A DNA stretch of 64,000 bases from Rattus norvegicus (taxonomy: Eukaryota; Chordata; Mammalia; Rodentia; Muridae), in assembly GCF_036323735.1 (NCBI RefSeq), contig NC_086023.1:17223501-17287500 (forward strand), given 5' to 3'. A program made the position numbers and the translations under genes. Shown here in pieces: positions 44,056 to 56,001 of the stretch; within the stretch, counting starts at the first letter, position 1; each line of letters starts with the position of its first letter. The notes under the pieces were generated by a model. That model had not been told where the DNA came from, searched no databases, and saw only the letters and a list, made by a program, of their open reading frames with translations.

Positions 44056-45936
44056 TTGGTCCCCACACCCGCGGATCCTGGCCTGCAGCAGCTCTCTGCT
44101 CCCAGACCCGGTGAGAGAGAGACCCAACCACCTGGTCAGGTGGGCACTCCTGAGGCTGCAGAGTGGAAGAGACCACCAACACTGCCCACCCCTGCCCACA
44201 TCCCTGGCCCAAGAGGAATCTGTATAAGGCCTCTGGGCTCCCGTGGGGGAGGGCCCAGGAGCGGCAGGATCCCTGCCTGAGACACCGCCGGAACCTGAAG
44301 GAAACAGACCGGATAAACAGTTCTCTGCACCCAAATCCGGTGGGAGGGAGAGCTAAACCTTCAGAGAGGCAGACTGAAAGACCCCAGCTTAGCAGCAGTA
44401 ACGCCATTTTACAAGGCTGTACTTAAGATGACTGGTTCAGAGAAAGGTTAAAACACTGAGTACAAAGCGGCTGCCAAGCAGGATGTGTTTGGTTGAAGGC
44501 CTGGCAACAGGATGACTGCGGTTGAGCACCTGACAATGAGAAAAGCCCCGGGAGAGGTCCCACACCCTGGTGGGGGGCCGAGTCAGCCGTTATGTTCCAA
44601 GAAGGTAGCTAGGAAACTTGCCCCCGGGCTGAACCCTTGCCACCAATTATATCCCTGTAACCATGCATCTGCTTCTGTATGCTTGCTTCTGCTCCCCAAA
44701 ATCCTATAAAAAGCCCATCCTTGGTTCCGTGGGGCGCGCCAGTCCCCCGAGTGACTGAAGCGCCCGCAGGTGCCTGTGCCTGTGTATCCCGACAATAAAC
44801 CAAATCCTCTTGCTGATTGCATCCTGTGGTGTCTCGGTCTGGTCTTTAGAGTTGGAGGGTCTCCATCCCGAGGGAAAGTTCTCCCTGAGAGCTTTTCAAG
44901 ACAAGCCTGGGAAACCAGAAGAGACTGCTCTCTGCACACACATCTCGGACGCCAGAGGAAAACGCCAAAGGCCATCTGGAACCCTGGTGCACTGAAGCTC
45001 CCGGAAGAGGCAGCGCATATCTTCCTGGTTGCTGCCGCTGCAGAGAGCCCGAGGGCAGCACCCCACGAGCGAACTTGAGCCTCGGGACCACAGGTAAGAC
45101 CAACTTTTCTGCTGCAAGAAAGCTGCCTGGTGAGCTCGGGACACACGGAGGCAGAATTCCTCTAGGACCGGGCACGTCCTGTGTTTACCGGAAGTCCCAC
45201 ACCCTCGGATCCCGGCCTGAAGCAGCTCTCTGCTCCCAGACCCGGTGAGAGAGAGACCCAACCGCCTGGTCAGGTGGGCACTCCTGAGGCTGCAGAGTGG
45301 AAGAGACCACCAACACTGCCCACCCCTGCCCACAACCCTGGCCCAAGAGGAAACTGTATAAGGCCTCTGGGCTCCCGTGGGGGAGGGCCCAGGAGGAGCA
45401 GGACCCCTGCCTGAGACACCGCCGGAACCTGAAGGAAACAGACAGGATAAACAGTTCTCTGCACCCAAATCCCGTGGGAGGGAGAGCTAAATCTTCAGAG
45501 AGGCAGACAAGCCTGGGAAACCAGAAGAGACTGCTCTCTGCACACACATCTCGGACGCCAGAGGGAAACACCAAAGGCCATCTGGAACCCTGGTGCACTG
45601 AAGCTCCCGGAAGGGGCGGCGCATATCTTCCTGGTTGCTACCGCTGCAGAGAGCCCGTGGGCAGCACCCCACGAGCAAACTTGAGCCTCGGGACCACAGG
45701 TAAGACCAAATTTTCTGCTGCAAGAAAGCTGCCTGGTGAACTCAAGACACAGGCCCACAGGAACAGCTGAAGACCTGTAGAGAGGAAAAACTACACGCCC
45801 GAAAGCAGAACACTCTGTCCCCTTAACTGACTGAAAGAGAGGAAAACAGGTCTACAGCACTCCTGACACACAGGCTTATAGGACAGTCTAGCCACTGTCA
45901 GAAATAGCAGAACAAAGTAACACTAGAGATAATCTG
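44056..45936 (+). promoter_or_regulatory. L1 #2 5' UTR with two ~605-bp monomers and linker
   Basis: Monomer 1 starts CACACCCGCGGATCCTGGCC (44057), is split by the LTR, and resumes at 44903. Monomer 2 starts at about 45190 (CACACCCTCGGATCCCGGCC). Both share GACCCGGTGAGAGAGAGACC and GGAACCTGAAGGAAACAGAC. The non-repeated linker (from about 45710) leads to ORF1 at 45937. Confidence 0.88.
44375..44898 (+). mobile_element. Solo LTR, gammaretrovirus-type, inside L1 #2 promoter
   Basis: A 524-bp element from TGAAAGACCCC to GAGAGCTTTTCA (imperfect inverted ends TGAAAG/CTTTTCA). TATAAAAA is at 44705-44712, AATAAA at 44794-44799. AGAC is duplicated at 44371-44374 and 44899-44902, the 4-bp TSD expected of gammaretroviral integrase. 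Monomer 2 (around 45497) shows the empty site GGCAGACAAGCCTGGG. It is distinct from the provirus LTR at 3951. Confidence 0.95.
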
Positions 45937-47034
45937 ATGGCGAGAGGCAAGCACAGGAACCTAAGCAACAGAAACCAAGACTACATGGCATCATCGGAGC
46001 CCAATTCTCCCACCAAAACAAACATTGAATATCCAAACACACCAGAAAAGCAAGATCTAGTTTCAAAATCATATTTGATCATGATGCTGGAGGACTTCAA
46101 GAAAGACGTGAAGAACTCCCTTAGGGAAACACAGGAAAACATTAATAAACAAGTAGAAGCCTAAAGAGAGGAATCGCAAAAATCCCTGAAAGAATCGCAA
46201 AAATCCCTGAAAGAATTCCAGGAAAACACAATCAAACAGTTGAAGGAATTAAAAATGGAAACAGAAGCAATCAAGAAAGAACACATGGAAACAACCCTGG
46301 ATATAGAAAACCAAAAGAAGAGACAAGGAGCTGTAGATACAAGATTCACCAACAGAATACAAGAGATGGAAGAGAGAATCTCAGGAGCAGAAGATTCCAT
46401 AGAAATCATTGACTCAACTGTCAAAGATAATGTAAAGCAGAAAAAGCTAATGGTCCAAAACATACAGGAAATCCAGGACGCAATGAGAAGATCAAACCTA
46501 AGGATAATAGGTATAGAAGAGAGTGAAGACTCCCAGCTCAAAGGACCAGTAAATATCTTCAATAAAATCATAGAAGAAAACTTCCCTAACCTAAAAAAAG
46601 AGATACCCATAGACATACAAGAAGCCTACAGAACTCCAAATAGATTGGACCAGAAAAGAAACATCTCCCGTCACATAATTGTCAAAACACCAAACGCACA
46701 AAATAAAGAAAGAATATTAAAAGCAGTAAGGGAAAAAGGTCAAGTAACATATAAAGGCAGACCTATCAGAATCACACCAGACTTCTCGCCAGAAACTATG
46801 AAGGCCAGAAGATCCTGGACTGATGTCATACAGCCCCTAAGAGAACACAAAGGCCAGCCCAGGTTACTGTATCCTGCAAAACTCTCAATTAACATAGATG
46901 GAGAAACCAAGATATTCCATGACAAAACCAAATTTACACAATATCTTTCTACAAATCCAGCACTACAAAGGATAATAAATGGTAAAGCCCAACATAAGGA
47001 GGCAAGCTATACCCTAGAAGAAGCAAGAAACTAA
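45937..47034 (+). pseudogene. ORF1: L1 #2 ORF1, one nonsense codon (365-codon frame)
   Basis: Same protein as the intact ORF1 at 11875. The frame starts at ATG 45937 and is stopped by TAA 46162-46164 where L1 #1 has TAC. Reading continues in the same frame to TAA 47032-47034. Relative to L1 #1 it has 14 extra codons in the coiled coil: TQENINK (about 46126-46146), and a tandem duplication of the 21-mer GAATCGCAAAAATCCCTGAAA (46171-46212). Each difference is seven codons, one coiled-coil heptad. The RRM and C-terminal parts are intact. Confidence 0.93.
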
Positions 47035-47093
47035 TCGTCTTGGCAACAAAACAAAGAGAGTGAAAGCACACAAACATAACCTCACATCCAAAT

Positions 47094-50000
47094 ATGAATA
47101 TAACGGGAAGCAATAATCACTATTCCTTAATATCTCTCAACATCAATGGCCTCAACTCCCCAATAAAAAGAAATAGATTAACAAACTGGATACGCAACGA
47201 GGACCCTGCATTCTGCTGCCTACAGGAAACCCACCTCAGAGACAAAGACAGACACTACCTCAGAGTGAAAGGCTGGAAAACAACTTTCCAAGCAAATGGT
47301 CAGAAGAAGCAAGCTGGAGTAGCCATTCTAATATCAAATAAAATCAATTTTCAACTAAAAGTCATCAGAAAAGATAAGGAAGGACACTTCATATTCATCA
47401 AAGGAAAAATCCACCAAGATGAACTCTCAATCCTAAATATCTATGCCCCAAATACAAGGGCACCTACATACGTAAAAGAAACCTTACTAAAGCTCAAAAC
47501 ACACATTGCACCTCACACAATAATAGTGGGAGATTTCAACACGCCACTCTCATCAATGGACAGATCATGGAAACAGAAATTAAACAGAGACGTAGACAGA
47601 CTAAGAGAAGTCATGAGCCAAATGGACTTAACGGATATTTATAGAACATTCTATCCTAAAGCAAAAGGATATACCTTCTTCTCAGCTCCTCATGGTACTT
47701 TCTCCAAAATTGACCATATAATTGGTCAAAAAACGGGCCTCGACAGGTACAGAAAGATAGAAATAATCCCATGCGTGCTATCGGACCACCATGGCCTAAA
47801 ACTGGTCTTCAATAACAATAAGGGAAGAATGCCCACATATACGTGGAAATTGAACAATGCTCTACTCAATGATAACCTGGTTAAGGAAGAAATAAAGAAA
47901 GAAATTAAAAACTTTTTAGAATTTAATGAAAATGAAGATACAACATACTCACACTTATGGGACACAATGAAAGCTGTGCTAAGAGGAAAACTCATAGCGC
48001 TGAGTGCCTGCAGAAAGAAACAGGAAAGAGCATATGTCAGCAGCTTGACAGCACACCTAAAAGCTCTAGAGCAAAAAGAAGCAAATACACCCAGGAGGAG
48101 TAGAAGGCAGGAAATAATCAAACTCAGAGCGGAAATCAACCAAGTAGAAACAAAAAGGACCATAGAAAGAATCAACAGAACCAAAAGTTGGTTCTTTGAG
48201 AAAATCAACAAGATAGATAAACCCTTAGCCAGACTAACGAGAGGACACAGAGAGTGTGTCCAAATTAACAAAATCAGAAATGAAAAGGGAGACATAACTA
48301 CAGATTCAGAGGAAATTCAAAAAATCATCAGATCTTAATATAAAAACCTATATTCAACAAAACTTGAAAATCTTCACGAAATGGACAATTTCCTAGACAG
48401 ATACCAGGTACCGAAGTTAAATCAGGAACAGATAAACCAGTTAAACAACCCCATAACTCCTAAGGAAATAGAAGCAGTCATTAAAGGTCTCCCAACCAAA
48501 AAGAGCCCAGGTCCAGACGGGTTTAGTGCAGAATTCTATCAGACCTTCATAGAAGACCTCATACCAATATTATCCAAACTATTCCACAAAATTGAAACAG
48601 ATGGATCACTACCCAATTCCTTCTATGAAGCCACAATTACTCTTATACCTAAACCACACAAAGACACAACAAAGAAAGAGAACTTCAGACCAATTTTCCT
48701 TATGAATATCGACGCAAAAAATACTCAACAAAATTCTGGCAAACCGAATTCAAGAGCCCATCAAAACAATCATCCACCATGATCAAGTAGGCTTCATCCC
48801 AGGCATGCAGGGATGGTTTAATATACAGAAAACCATCAACGTGATCCATTATATAAACAAACTGAAACAACAGAACCACATGATCATTTCATTAGACGCT
48901 GAGAAAGCATTTGACAAAATTCAACACCCCTTCATGATAAAAGTCCTGGAAAGAATAGGAATTCAGGGCCCATACCTAAACATAGTAAAAGCCATATACA
49001 GCAAACCAGTTGCTAACATTAAACTAAATGGAGAGAAACTTGAAGCAATCCCACTAAAATCAGGGACTAGACAAGGCTGCCCACTCTCTCCCTACTTATT
49101 CAATATAGTTCTTGAAGTTCTAGCCAGAGCAATCAGACAACAAAAGGAGATCAAGAGGATACAGATCGGAAAAGAAGAGGTCAAAATATCACTATTTGCA
49201 GATGATATGATAGTATATTTAAGTGATCCCAAAAGTTCCACCAGAGAACTACTAAAGCTGATAAACAACTTCAGCAAAGTGGCTGGGTATAAAATTAACT
49301 CAAATAAATCAGTTGCCTTCCTCTATACAAAAGAGAAACAAGCCGAGAAAGAAATTAGGGAAACGACACCCTTCATAATAGACCCAAATAATATAAAGTA
49401 CCTCGGTGTGACTTTAACCAAGCAAGTAAAAGATCTGTACAATAAGAACTTCAAGACACTGAGGAAAGAAATTGAAGAAGACCTCAGAAGATGGAAAGAT
49501 CTCCCATGCTCATGGATTGGCAGGATTAATATAGTAAAAATGGCCATTTTACCAAAAGCAATCTACAGATTCAATGCAATCCCCATCAAAATACCAATCC
49601 AATTCTTCAAAGAGTTAGACAGAACAATTTGCAAATTCATCTGGAATAACAAAAAACCCAGGATAGCTAAAGCTATCCTCAACAATAAAAGGACTTCAGG
49701 GGGAATCACTATCCCTGAACTCAAGCAGTATTACAGAGCAATAGTGATAAAAACTGCATGGTATTGGTACAGAGACAGACAGAGAGACCAATGGAATAGA
49801 ATTGAAGACCCAGAAATGAACCCACACACCTATGGTCACTTGATTTTTGACAAAGGAGCCAAAACCATCCAATGGAAAAAAGATAGCATTTTCAGCAAAT
49901 GGTGCTGGTTCAACTGGAGGTCAACATGTAGAAGAATGCAGATTGAACCATGCTTATCACCCTGTACAAAGCTTAAGTCCAAGTGGATCAAGGACCTCCA

Positions 50001-50318
50001 CATCAAACCAGACACACTCAAACTAATAGAAGAAAAACTAGGGAAGCATCTGGAACACATGGGCACTGGAAAAAATTTCCTAAACAAAACACCAATGGCT
50101 TACGCTCTAAGATCAAGAATCGACAAATGGGATCTCATAAAACTGCAAAGCTTCTGTAAGGCAAAGGACACTGTGGTTAGGACAAAACGGCAACCAACAG
50201 ATTGGGAAAAGATCTTTACCAATCCTACAACAGATAGAGGCCTTATATCCAAAATATACAAAGAACTCAAGAAGTTAGACCACAGGGAAACAAATAACCC
50301 TATTAAAAAATGGGGTTC
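47094..50318 (+). pseudogene. ORF2: L1 #2 ORF2, broken and 3'-truncated
   Basis: The endonuclease domain is complete (LQETHL, VGDFN, SDHHG). TAA 48336-48338 replaces a TAC found in L1 #1. The same frame goes on to an A-run at about 48715-48720 with one extra A, after which the frame shifts. The third piece (to 50318) has the RT FADD motif at 49195-49206 and most of the following domain. At 50319 the element is cut, so an artificial tail of inverted L1 sequence is read to TGA 50407-50409. It cannot make functional ORF2p. Confidence 0.93.
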
Positions 50319-50319
50319 A

Positions 50320-50755
50320 GCCAGTTATGGGAATAGAGTGTTCTGCTTTCAGGCTTGTAGTCGTTCCTGTCTACTGGTCTTCAGGCATTCCTGTGGGCAT
50401 GTGTTCTGAGTCCACCAGGAAGGTCACTTGGAGCAGAATACTTAGTCTTGCCTCTGGTCTCGGACCTGGAGTCGCTTCTCAGATCTGGTTTTCAGCTCTC
50501 CGTGAGGGCAGCAACCAGAAGGGCCTGCCCCACCTTCGCTTGGGACCCTGTTTACAGGGGGCCCAGATGCTGTTACATCTTTTTCTCTAGCATCAGAAAT
50601 GTGGGCAGAGAGTGGTCTCCTCTGGCTTCCCAGGCGGGTCTGCCCCTCTGAAGGTCTAGTTCTCTCTCTCTCAGGATTTGGGTGTAGGGAGCTGTTTGAC
50701 TGGGTCCCTACAGTTCCGGGTGCACTCTGGACCACAGGGCACTTGCAGCTTGAGT
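50320..50755 (-). mobile_element. Inverted L1 5' UTR fragment of an older subfamily
   Basis: Read on the minus strand from about 50755 it gives a monomer-like sequence (CACCCGGAACTGTAGGGACC, CCTTCAGAGGGGCAGACCCG, GAAAGCAGAACACTC) ending in the linker just before where ORF1 would lie. It parallels 45400-45835 of L1 #2 but is clearly diverged, so it is from a different element. From 50756 to 51284 I see no identifiable feature. Confidence 0.8.
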
Positions 50756-51340
50756 CCTCCTAAGAATTTCTTTTTAATGTGGGCTTTTGCTTTTTTTTTC
50801 CAAATTAAGAAAGCATTAGTTTTTGGGTTATATGTCTTCCATACTCGAACATGTCTCCTAAAGGTGAGGAATAACAAAGAAAAGAGTCTAAAGTCATCAG
50901 AATTTGTGTGTCTTTAAGACAAGGCATGAAAAACTAGAGTTCACACAGTACAGTGTTGGCACTGGGCTTGAGGTTAGGAAGACAGGCCTTTCATAATCAT
51001 GGAGTAAACAATTATACAATGTGGAAGTATAAAGAAGATGGTACCATACCAGGGAGTTCTCTAAAACCTTATGAGGCAACCACATCTTATTGATAGAAAA
51101 GAATATGTGATCTCTTAGCCCCAAAGCTTATGGCAGAAGGAAGTCAGAGGCTAGTTTCAGAGGGCCAGCAATGCTGCACTGATAACAAACTCGTGATCTC
51201 TCAAGGAGCTGTGTATCAGAGTCATGAAGCTCTGCCAGTTTCTTCTGAAAACAAAATTTGGGCTTGCTATTACTTGATGCATGGTGTTAGTTAGGATTTA
51301 TATTGCTATGCTAATATACCATGACCAAAATCAATGTGGG

Positions 51341-51539
51341 TAGGGCTGGAGAGATGGCTCAGTAGTTAAGAGCACTGATTGCTTTTCCAGAGGTCCTGAG
51401 TTAAATTCCCAGCAACCACATGGTGGCTCATAACCACCTGCAATGTGACCTGGTGCCCTCTTCTGGCATGTAGGTGTACTTGCAGATAAAGTACTCATAC
51501 ATCGAATAAACAAATAAATAAACAAATAAATCTTTAAAA
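51341..51539 (+). repeat. B2 SINE
   Basis: TAGGGCTGGAGAGATGGCTC head to an A tail. AAAATCAATGTGGG at 51327-51340 and 51540-51553 is the 14-bp TSD. Confidence 0.96.
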
Positions 51540-51699
51540 AAAATCAATGTGGGGAGAAAAGTGTTCATTTTGCTTTATATATCCCAAATTACAATCATGG
51601 GAACACAAAACAAGAACTTAAACTATTCAGGGACCAGGAGGCAGGAACTGATGTCGGGGTGCTATTTACTAGTTAACCAATCATGGCTTGCTCAGCCTT

Positions 51700-52165
51700 T
51701 GTGATGATTATTCTTGGTTACCAACTTGACAACATCTGTAATTAACTAAATCCCTAGTAACTGGGCATGCCTGTGAGGGAACTTTTTTTCCTTATATTTT
51801 GAGGTAGAAAGATCCACCACTGATCTGGGTCACAGCTTTTGCTGGCAGTTATATAAAGATTGTGGCAGAAGAGAGCTTGCTCTCTCATTGTCTTCTTGCT
51901 TTCATTCTCACTGGCTCTCTTTTTCACTGCCCTTAAGATCTACTACTTCAGGATTTTGGTTTGTACTGAGGACTAGCAGAGATATCCAGGCTTGTGAACT
52001 GAACAACTATTGTATTCTTAGACCTTCTGCTGGTAGACAACCATTGGAGGACTAGCTAGACTATATCCTGTAACCCACTCTAATAAATCCCCTTTCTCTC
52101 TACATATAGATTCAATCTATCAGTTCTACTCCTCTACAAACGCAGGCTAATACAACTCTATTTTT
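51700..52165 (+). repeat. LTR-D copy (rodent LTR-like family, label mine)
   Basis: TGTGATGATTATTCTTGGTT onward, TATATAAAG at about 51852, AATAAATCCCCTTTCTCTC at about 52082, end near ACTCTATTTT. It sits inside the antisense LTR-A, whose sequence resumes at about 52172. The right end is approximate. Confidence 0.65.
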
Positions 52166-53183
52166 AAAAACAGAATCCAGGATGACCAGCACAGAGGTGT
52201 GTCTCAACCTACATTGAGCTGGGCTATCCCTCATTAATCACTAATTAAGAAAATTCCCTTATAGGCCTGCCTGTTTATGGCCAGATCTTCTGAAGGCATT
52301 TTCTCAACTAAGGTTTTCTTTCTCTCAGATGACTATAGCTAGTGTCAAAACATAAAAAGTAGTAAGCACATGTGGTAACCGTGGAAGATTACATTCCAAA
52401 GTCCTTATATGATACTGGTGGCAACTTTAAGAACTAATGATAGGGACATATGCAAACTATTGGGAAAAAGGAGTCAATTATAAAGGTGATAAAAAAGGAA
52501 ATGTAGACATTGGATCCTCTAGATCTGTGGGTTTGCATTTAATAGCTAACCAGTTGGGTACTGAAGTGTTGTTCGGACAGTGAAACATTGTATTGAACAT
52601 ATGGAGACTTGACTTCTCCTTATTTCCTAAAACTACAGTCTACCATCTGCACAGAGCTTACATTATTTCAGGCACAAACCATCCAGACAAAATGAAAGTA
52701 TACAGAAGATATGGATGAACTAAATAGACCAACAGTGAACGCGTTTGAGCAAGTGTCTCTGTAGTAGGCTGTAGAGTCCCTTGAGGATATGCCCAAGATT
52801 GGTATTGCTGAATCTTGAGCTAGGTCTACTCCCAAGTTTTTAGAGAGCCATGATACTGAATTCTAGAGTGGCTGTGCAAGTTTTCATCCTCACCATCAAT
52901 GGATGAGTATTTCTTCTACTTCACAATCTCGCCAGCATGAGCTGTCATTTTTTAAAATTGATTTTAGCCATTCTGGAAATTCATTGAAATTCAAAGTAGT
53001 TTTGATTTGCATTTCCCTGATGACAAGGAACACTGCACATTTCTTTAACCGTTTCTTAGCCATTTGTTTCATCTTTTGAGAAGTCTCTGCTTATTTTTGT
53101 ACCCCATTGTTAAATTTGGTTATTTGTTTTAGTGATGTTTTCTTTTTTAGTTGTCCTTTGCATATTTAAGACAGCAGTTCCTT

Positions 53184-53577
53184 GAGAACAGATCCCCTTG
53201 AGGGGAATTAGAGGAAGGATTGAAAGAGTTGAAGGAGCTTGAAACCCCATAAAAGCAACAATGCCAACCAATCAGAGCTTCCAGGGACTAAACCACTACA
53301 GAAAGACTATACTTGGACTGACCCAGGGCTGCAACTGCATATGTAGCAGAGAATAGCCTTGTTGGGGCACCAGTGGAAGGGGAAGCCCTTGGTCCAGCCA
53401 GGGTTGGACCCCCAGTGCAGGGGAATATGGGGGGGCAATAAGGGGAATGTATAGGGGGAATACCATATGGACGAGGGGGATGGGAGGGAACGGGGGCTTA
53501 TGAACAGGAAACTGGGAAGGGGAATAACATTTGAAATGTAAGTAAAGAAATATATCTAATAAAAAATTTAAAAAAAA
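53184..53577 (+). mobile_element. 5'-truncated L1 3' end inserted in opposite orientation
   Basis: L1 3' UTR from the region 'gagcttgaaacccc' through the G-rich tract (53400-53510) to 'gaaatatatctaataaaaaatttaaaaaaaaa'. AAGACAGCAG(T/C)TCCTT at 53168-53183 and 53578-53593 is a 16-bp TSD with one mismatch. Confidence 0.9.
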
Positions 53578-54381
53578 AAGACAGCAGCTCCTTATCTGAT
53601 GTGTAGTTGGTAAAAATCTTTTCCCATTCTCCAGGTTGCTGTTTTGTCCAAATGATGGTGTCCTTTGCCAACCAGAAACTTTTCCTTATTATGAGGTCCT
53701 ATTTATTAATTGTTGACCTTAGTATTTGTGCTAATGCCATTCTGTTTAGAATGTCTTTTGTGCCAGTAAGTTCAAGGCTTGCCTCCATTTTCCCTTCTAT
53801 CAGGTTCTGTGTATCTGGTTTTATGTTGAGGTTTTTGATTCACTTGTACTTGAGTTTTGTGCAGTGTGATGGGTATGGATCTGTTTGTATTCCTTTACAT
53901 GCAGTTTGATAAGCAATATGTGTTGAATATGCTCTTTTTTTCTAGTGTGTATTTCTGGCTTTTTATATAAAAATTATGTGTCCATAGGTATGTAGATTTA
54001 TGCCTGTGTCTCTGATTTGATTACATTGATCATCTTGCCTGTCTTTATGGCAATACCATGCTGAATTTATGATTATTTCTGTAGTACAATTTGAGACACC
54101 TACAGCAGTTCTTCATGATTGTTCTAGTTATCCTGGGGTTTTTGTGTTTTCAAATGAAACTAAAATTTAACCTTTCAATTTCTGTGAAAAATTGTGTTGA
54201 AATTTTGATGGGGATTACACTGAATCTATAGATTGTTTTGCTAAGATGACAGTTTTTATTATATAAATCTTACTGATTCATGAACATGGGAGATATTTCC
54301 ATCTTCTGATACATTTTTCAATTATTTCAATGTCTTTAAATTTTTATATACACAATTTCTCACTTGTTTGGTTAGAGTAAC

Positions 54382-54998
54382 CCTATAGCACGAAATAATA
54401 AAAGAGCACCAGCAGGGCTCTGGCAGGTAGGTCTCACCTATTCTCAGAGCTCTGAAATCTCTCCACCTGGCTCGCCAGGTTATTATGGCCAGCTGCCGCC
54501 AGGCTTCCAAATTCCCATGGCTGGCTGGGGTGCCCCACCACTGTACCCTTCTCTGTGGAACCCAGCTGAGTCAGTGCCTGAAGGAAAACACCACACAATC
54601 TTGGTTTAGAATCAACATGTAACTCAATCGTTGGGCACAGCAACTAGCATCTTAATTTTGTAAGCTATTCTAAGTATAACTCCTCCAGTGGTGAATCCTG
54701 GTAGACCCACCATTTAAATGAGAGGCCTCTCCTATCTACACTTTGGTCTCCAGGCTGTCTCCCACTCAAAAGGAAGTTTCTTTCTCCTGCCTTCCCTCTT
54801 CCCCTCTCAGACCTGGAGTCCCACCTACTCCTTGCCTAGTGATTGGTTCCTAGGAATCTTTATTCATTAGGGGAAGGTTCACATGAAGTCACCTGAGTAC
54901 CTGATTCACTCATCATCCCAGGTAACCCCTCGTGGGGAAGCAAAATTAGCATCAAAATACAAAGAACACCAGGGTTAGGCACAACAATACCTCGAGGG
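54382..54998 (-). repeat. LTR-like insertion, family not named
   Basis: On the minus strand it begins TTGTTGTGCCTAACCCTGGT and has AATGAATAAAGATTCC mid-element. It interrupts the old L1 (gttagagtaaccc ... gaggctattgttaaagg). No coding frame and no clear TSD. Confidence 0.5.
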
Positions 54999-55044
54999 TT
55001 TTTGTTTTGTTTTGTTTTGTTTTGTTTTGTTTTGTTTTGTTTTG
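54999..55044 (+). repeat. (TTTTG)n pentanucleotide microsatellite
   Basis: At least eight TTTTG units at the right edge of the LTR-like insertion. Confidence 0.95.
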
Positions 55045-55788
55045 AGGCTATTGTTAAAGGTATTTTTCTCTCCTGATTTCTTCTCAGTGAATTTGTTTTT
55101 CATATATAGGAGGGCTACTATTTTTAGTGAGTTAATTCTGTATCCAGGTATTTTGCTTGAAGTGTTTATCAGCTATAGGAGTTTCTTGCTAGAATTTTTA
55201 GGGTCATTTATATATGCAGTCATATCTGAAAACAAGGATAATTAGAATTTTCTCTTTTCTAATTGTATTGCATCTATCTCCTTCAGGTGTCTTATTGCTC
55301 TAGCTAAGAATTGTAGTACTATATTGGATAGTTATGGAGAGAATGGACAACCTTGACTTATTGCTGATTTTAGTGAATTGCATTGAGTTTCTCTCCATTT
55401 AGGTTGACATGGCTTGTGGGCTTAATGAAAATAGTCTTAATTATATAATCCTATTCTCTTCAGAACTTTTATCATAAAGAGGTTGTTGGAATTTGCCAAA
55501 GGCCTTTTCTATATCTAATGATAAGATCATGTGGTTTTTGTTTTCTGGTCTGCTATGCTGATTGATTTACATATATTGAGCTATCCCTACTTTTCTGGGA
55601 TTAAGCCAACATGATCATGGCGGATGATCTTATAATATGTTCTTAGATTCAGTTTGCAAATATTTTATTTAGGATGTTTACATCTATGTTTATAAGGGAA
55701 TCTGATGTGTGATTCTCTTCTTTTGTTGGGTCTTTATGTGGTTTGAGTATCAGAGTATCTGGCCTTATAAAAATAATTAGGTAATGTT

Positions 55789-56001
55789 CCTTCTTCTTCT
55801 TCTTCTTCTTCTTCTTCTTCTTCTTCTTCTTCTTCTTCTTCTTCTTCTTCTTCTTCTTCTTCTCCTTCTCCTTCTCCTTCTCCTTCTCCTTCTCCTTCTT
55901 CTTCTTCTCCTCCTCCTCCTCCTCCTTCTCCTCCTCCTCCTCCTCCTCCTTCTCCTCCTCCTCCTCCTCCTCCTCCTCCTCCTTCTTCTTCTTCTTCTTC
56001 T
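55789..56001 (+). repeat. (CTT)n/(CTC)n polypyrimidine tract, ~210 bp
   Basis: CTT repeats (to about 55861), then (CTCCTT) and CTC blocks, then CTT again. All pyrimidine on +, all purine on -. It lies inside the old L1. Open frames across it code only leucine or glutamate/glycine runs and are not genes. Confidence 0.97.

Larger units (their letters stand above)
44056..50319 (+). mobile_element. L1: L1 #2, full 5' half, 3' end lost at an inverted junction
   Basis: A sense L1 with two promoter monomers, ORF1 (one stop), a 59-bp spacer and ORF2 (one stop, one frameshift). It ends abruptly at 50319 after AAAATGGGGTTCAG, corresponding to 16214 of L1 #1, so the C-terminal Cys/His domain, 3' UTR and A tail are missing. 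The next base belongs to an inverted L1 5' UTR. No TSD is visible. A solo LTR lies inside the first monomer. Confidence 0.93.
51285..52370 (-). repeat. LTR-A copy, interrupted by a B2 and another LTR
   Basis: Antisense LTR-A starting TGTTAGTTAGGATTTATATT and ending near ...AGTAGTAAGCACA at 52370. It is split by the B2 at 51341 and by the sense LTR at 51700. 52371-52755 is unassigned. Confidence 0.7.

Noticed and set aside
44035..45770. Several 60-190 codon frames on both strands in the L1 #2 promoter
   Set aside because: GC-rich repeated monomers leave open frames by composition; they repeat with the monomer and have no protein family signature.
50320..50755. Twin-priming inversion of L1 #2
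   Set aside because: The inverted piece is a different, more diverged L1 and no 3' tail of L1 #2 follows.
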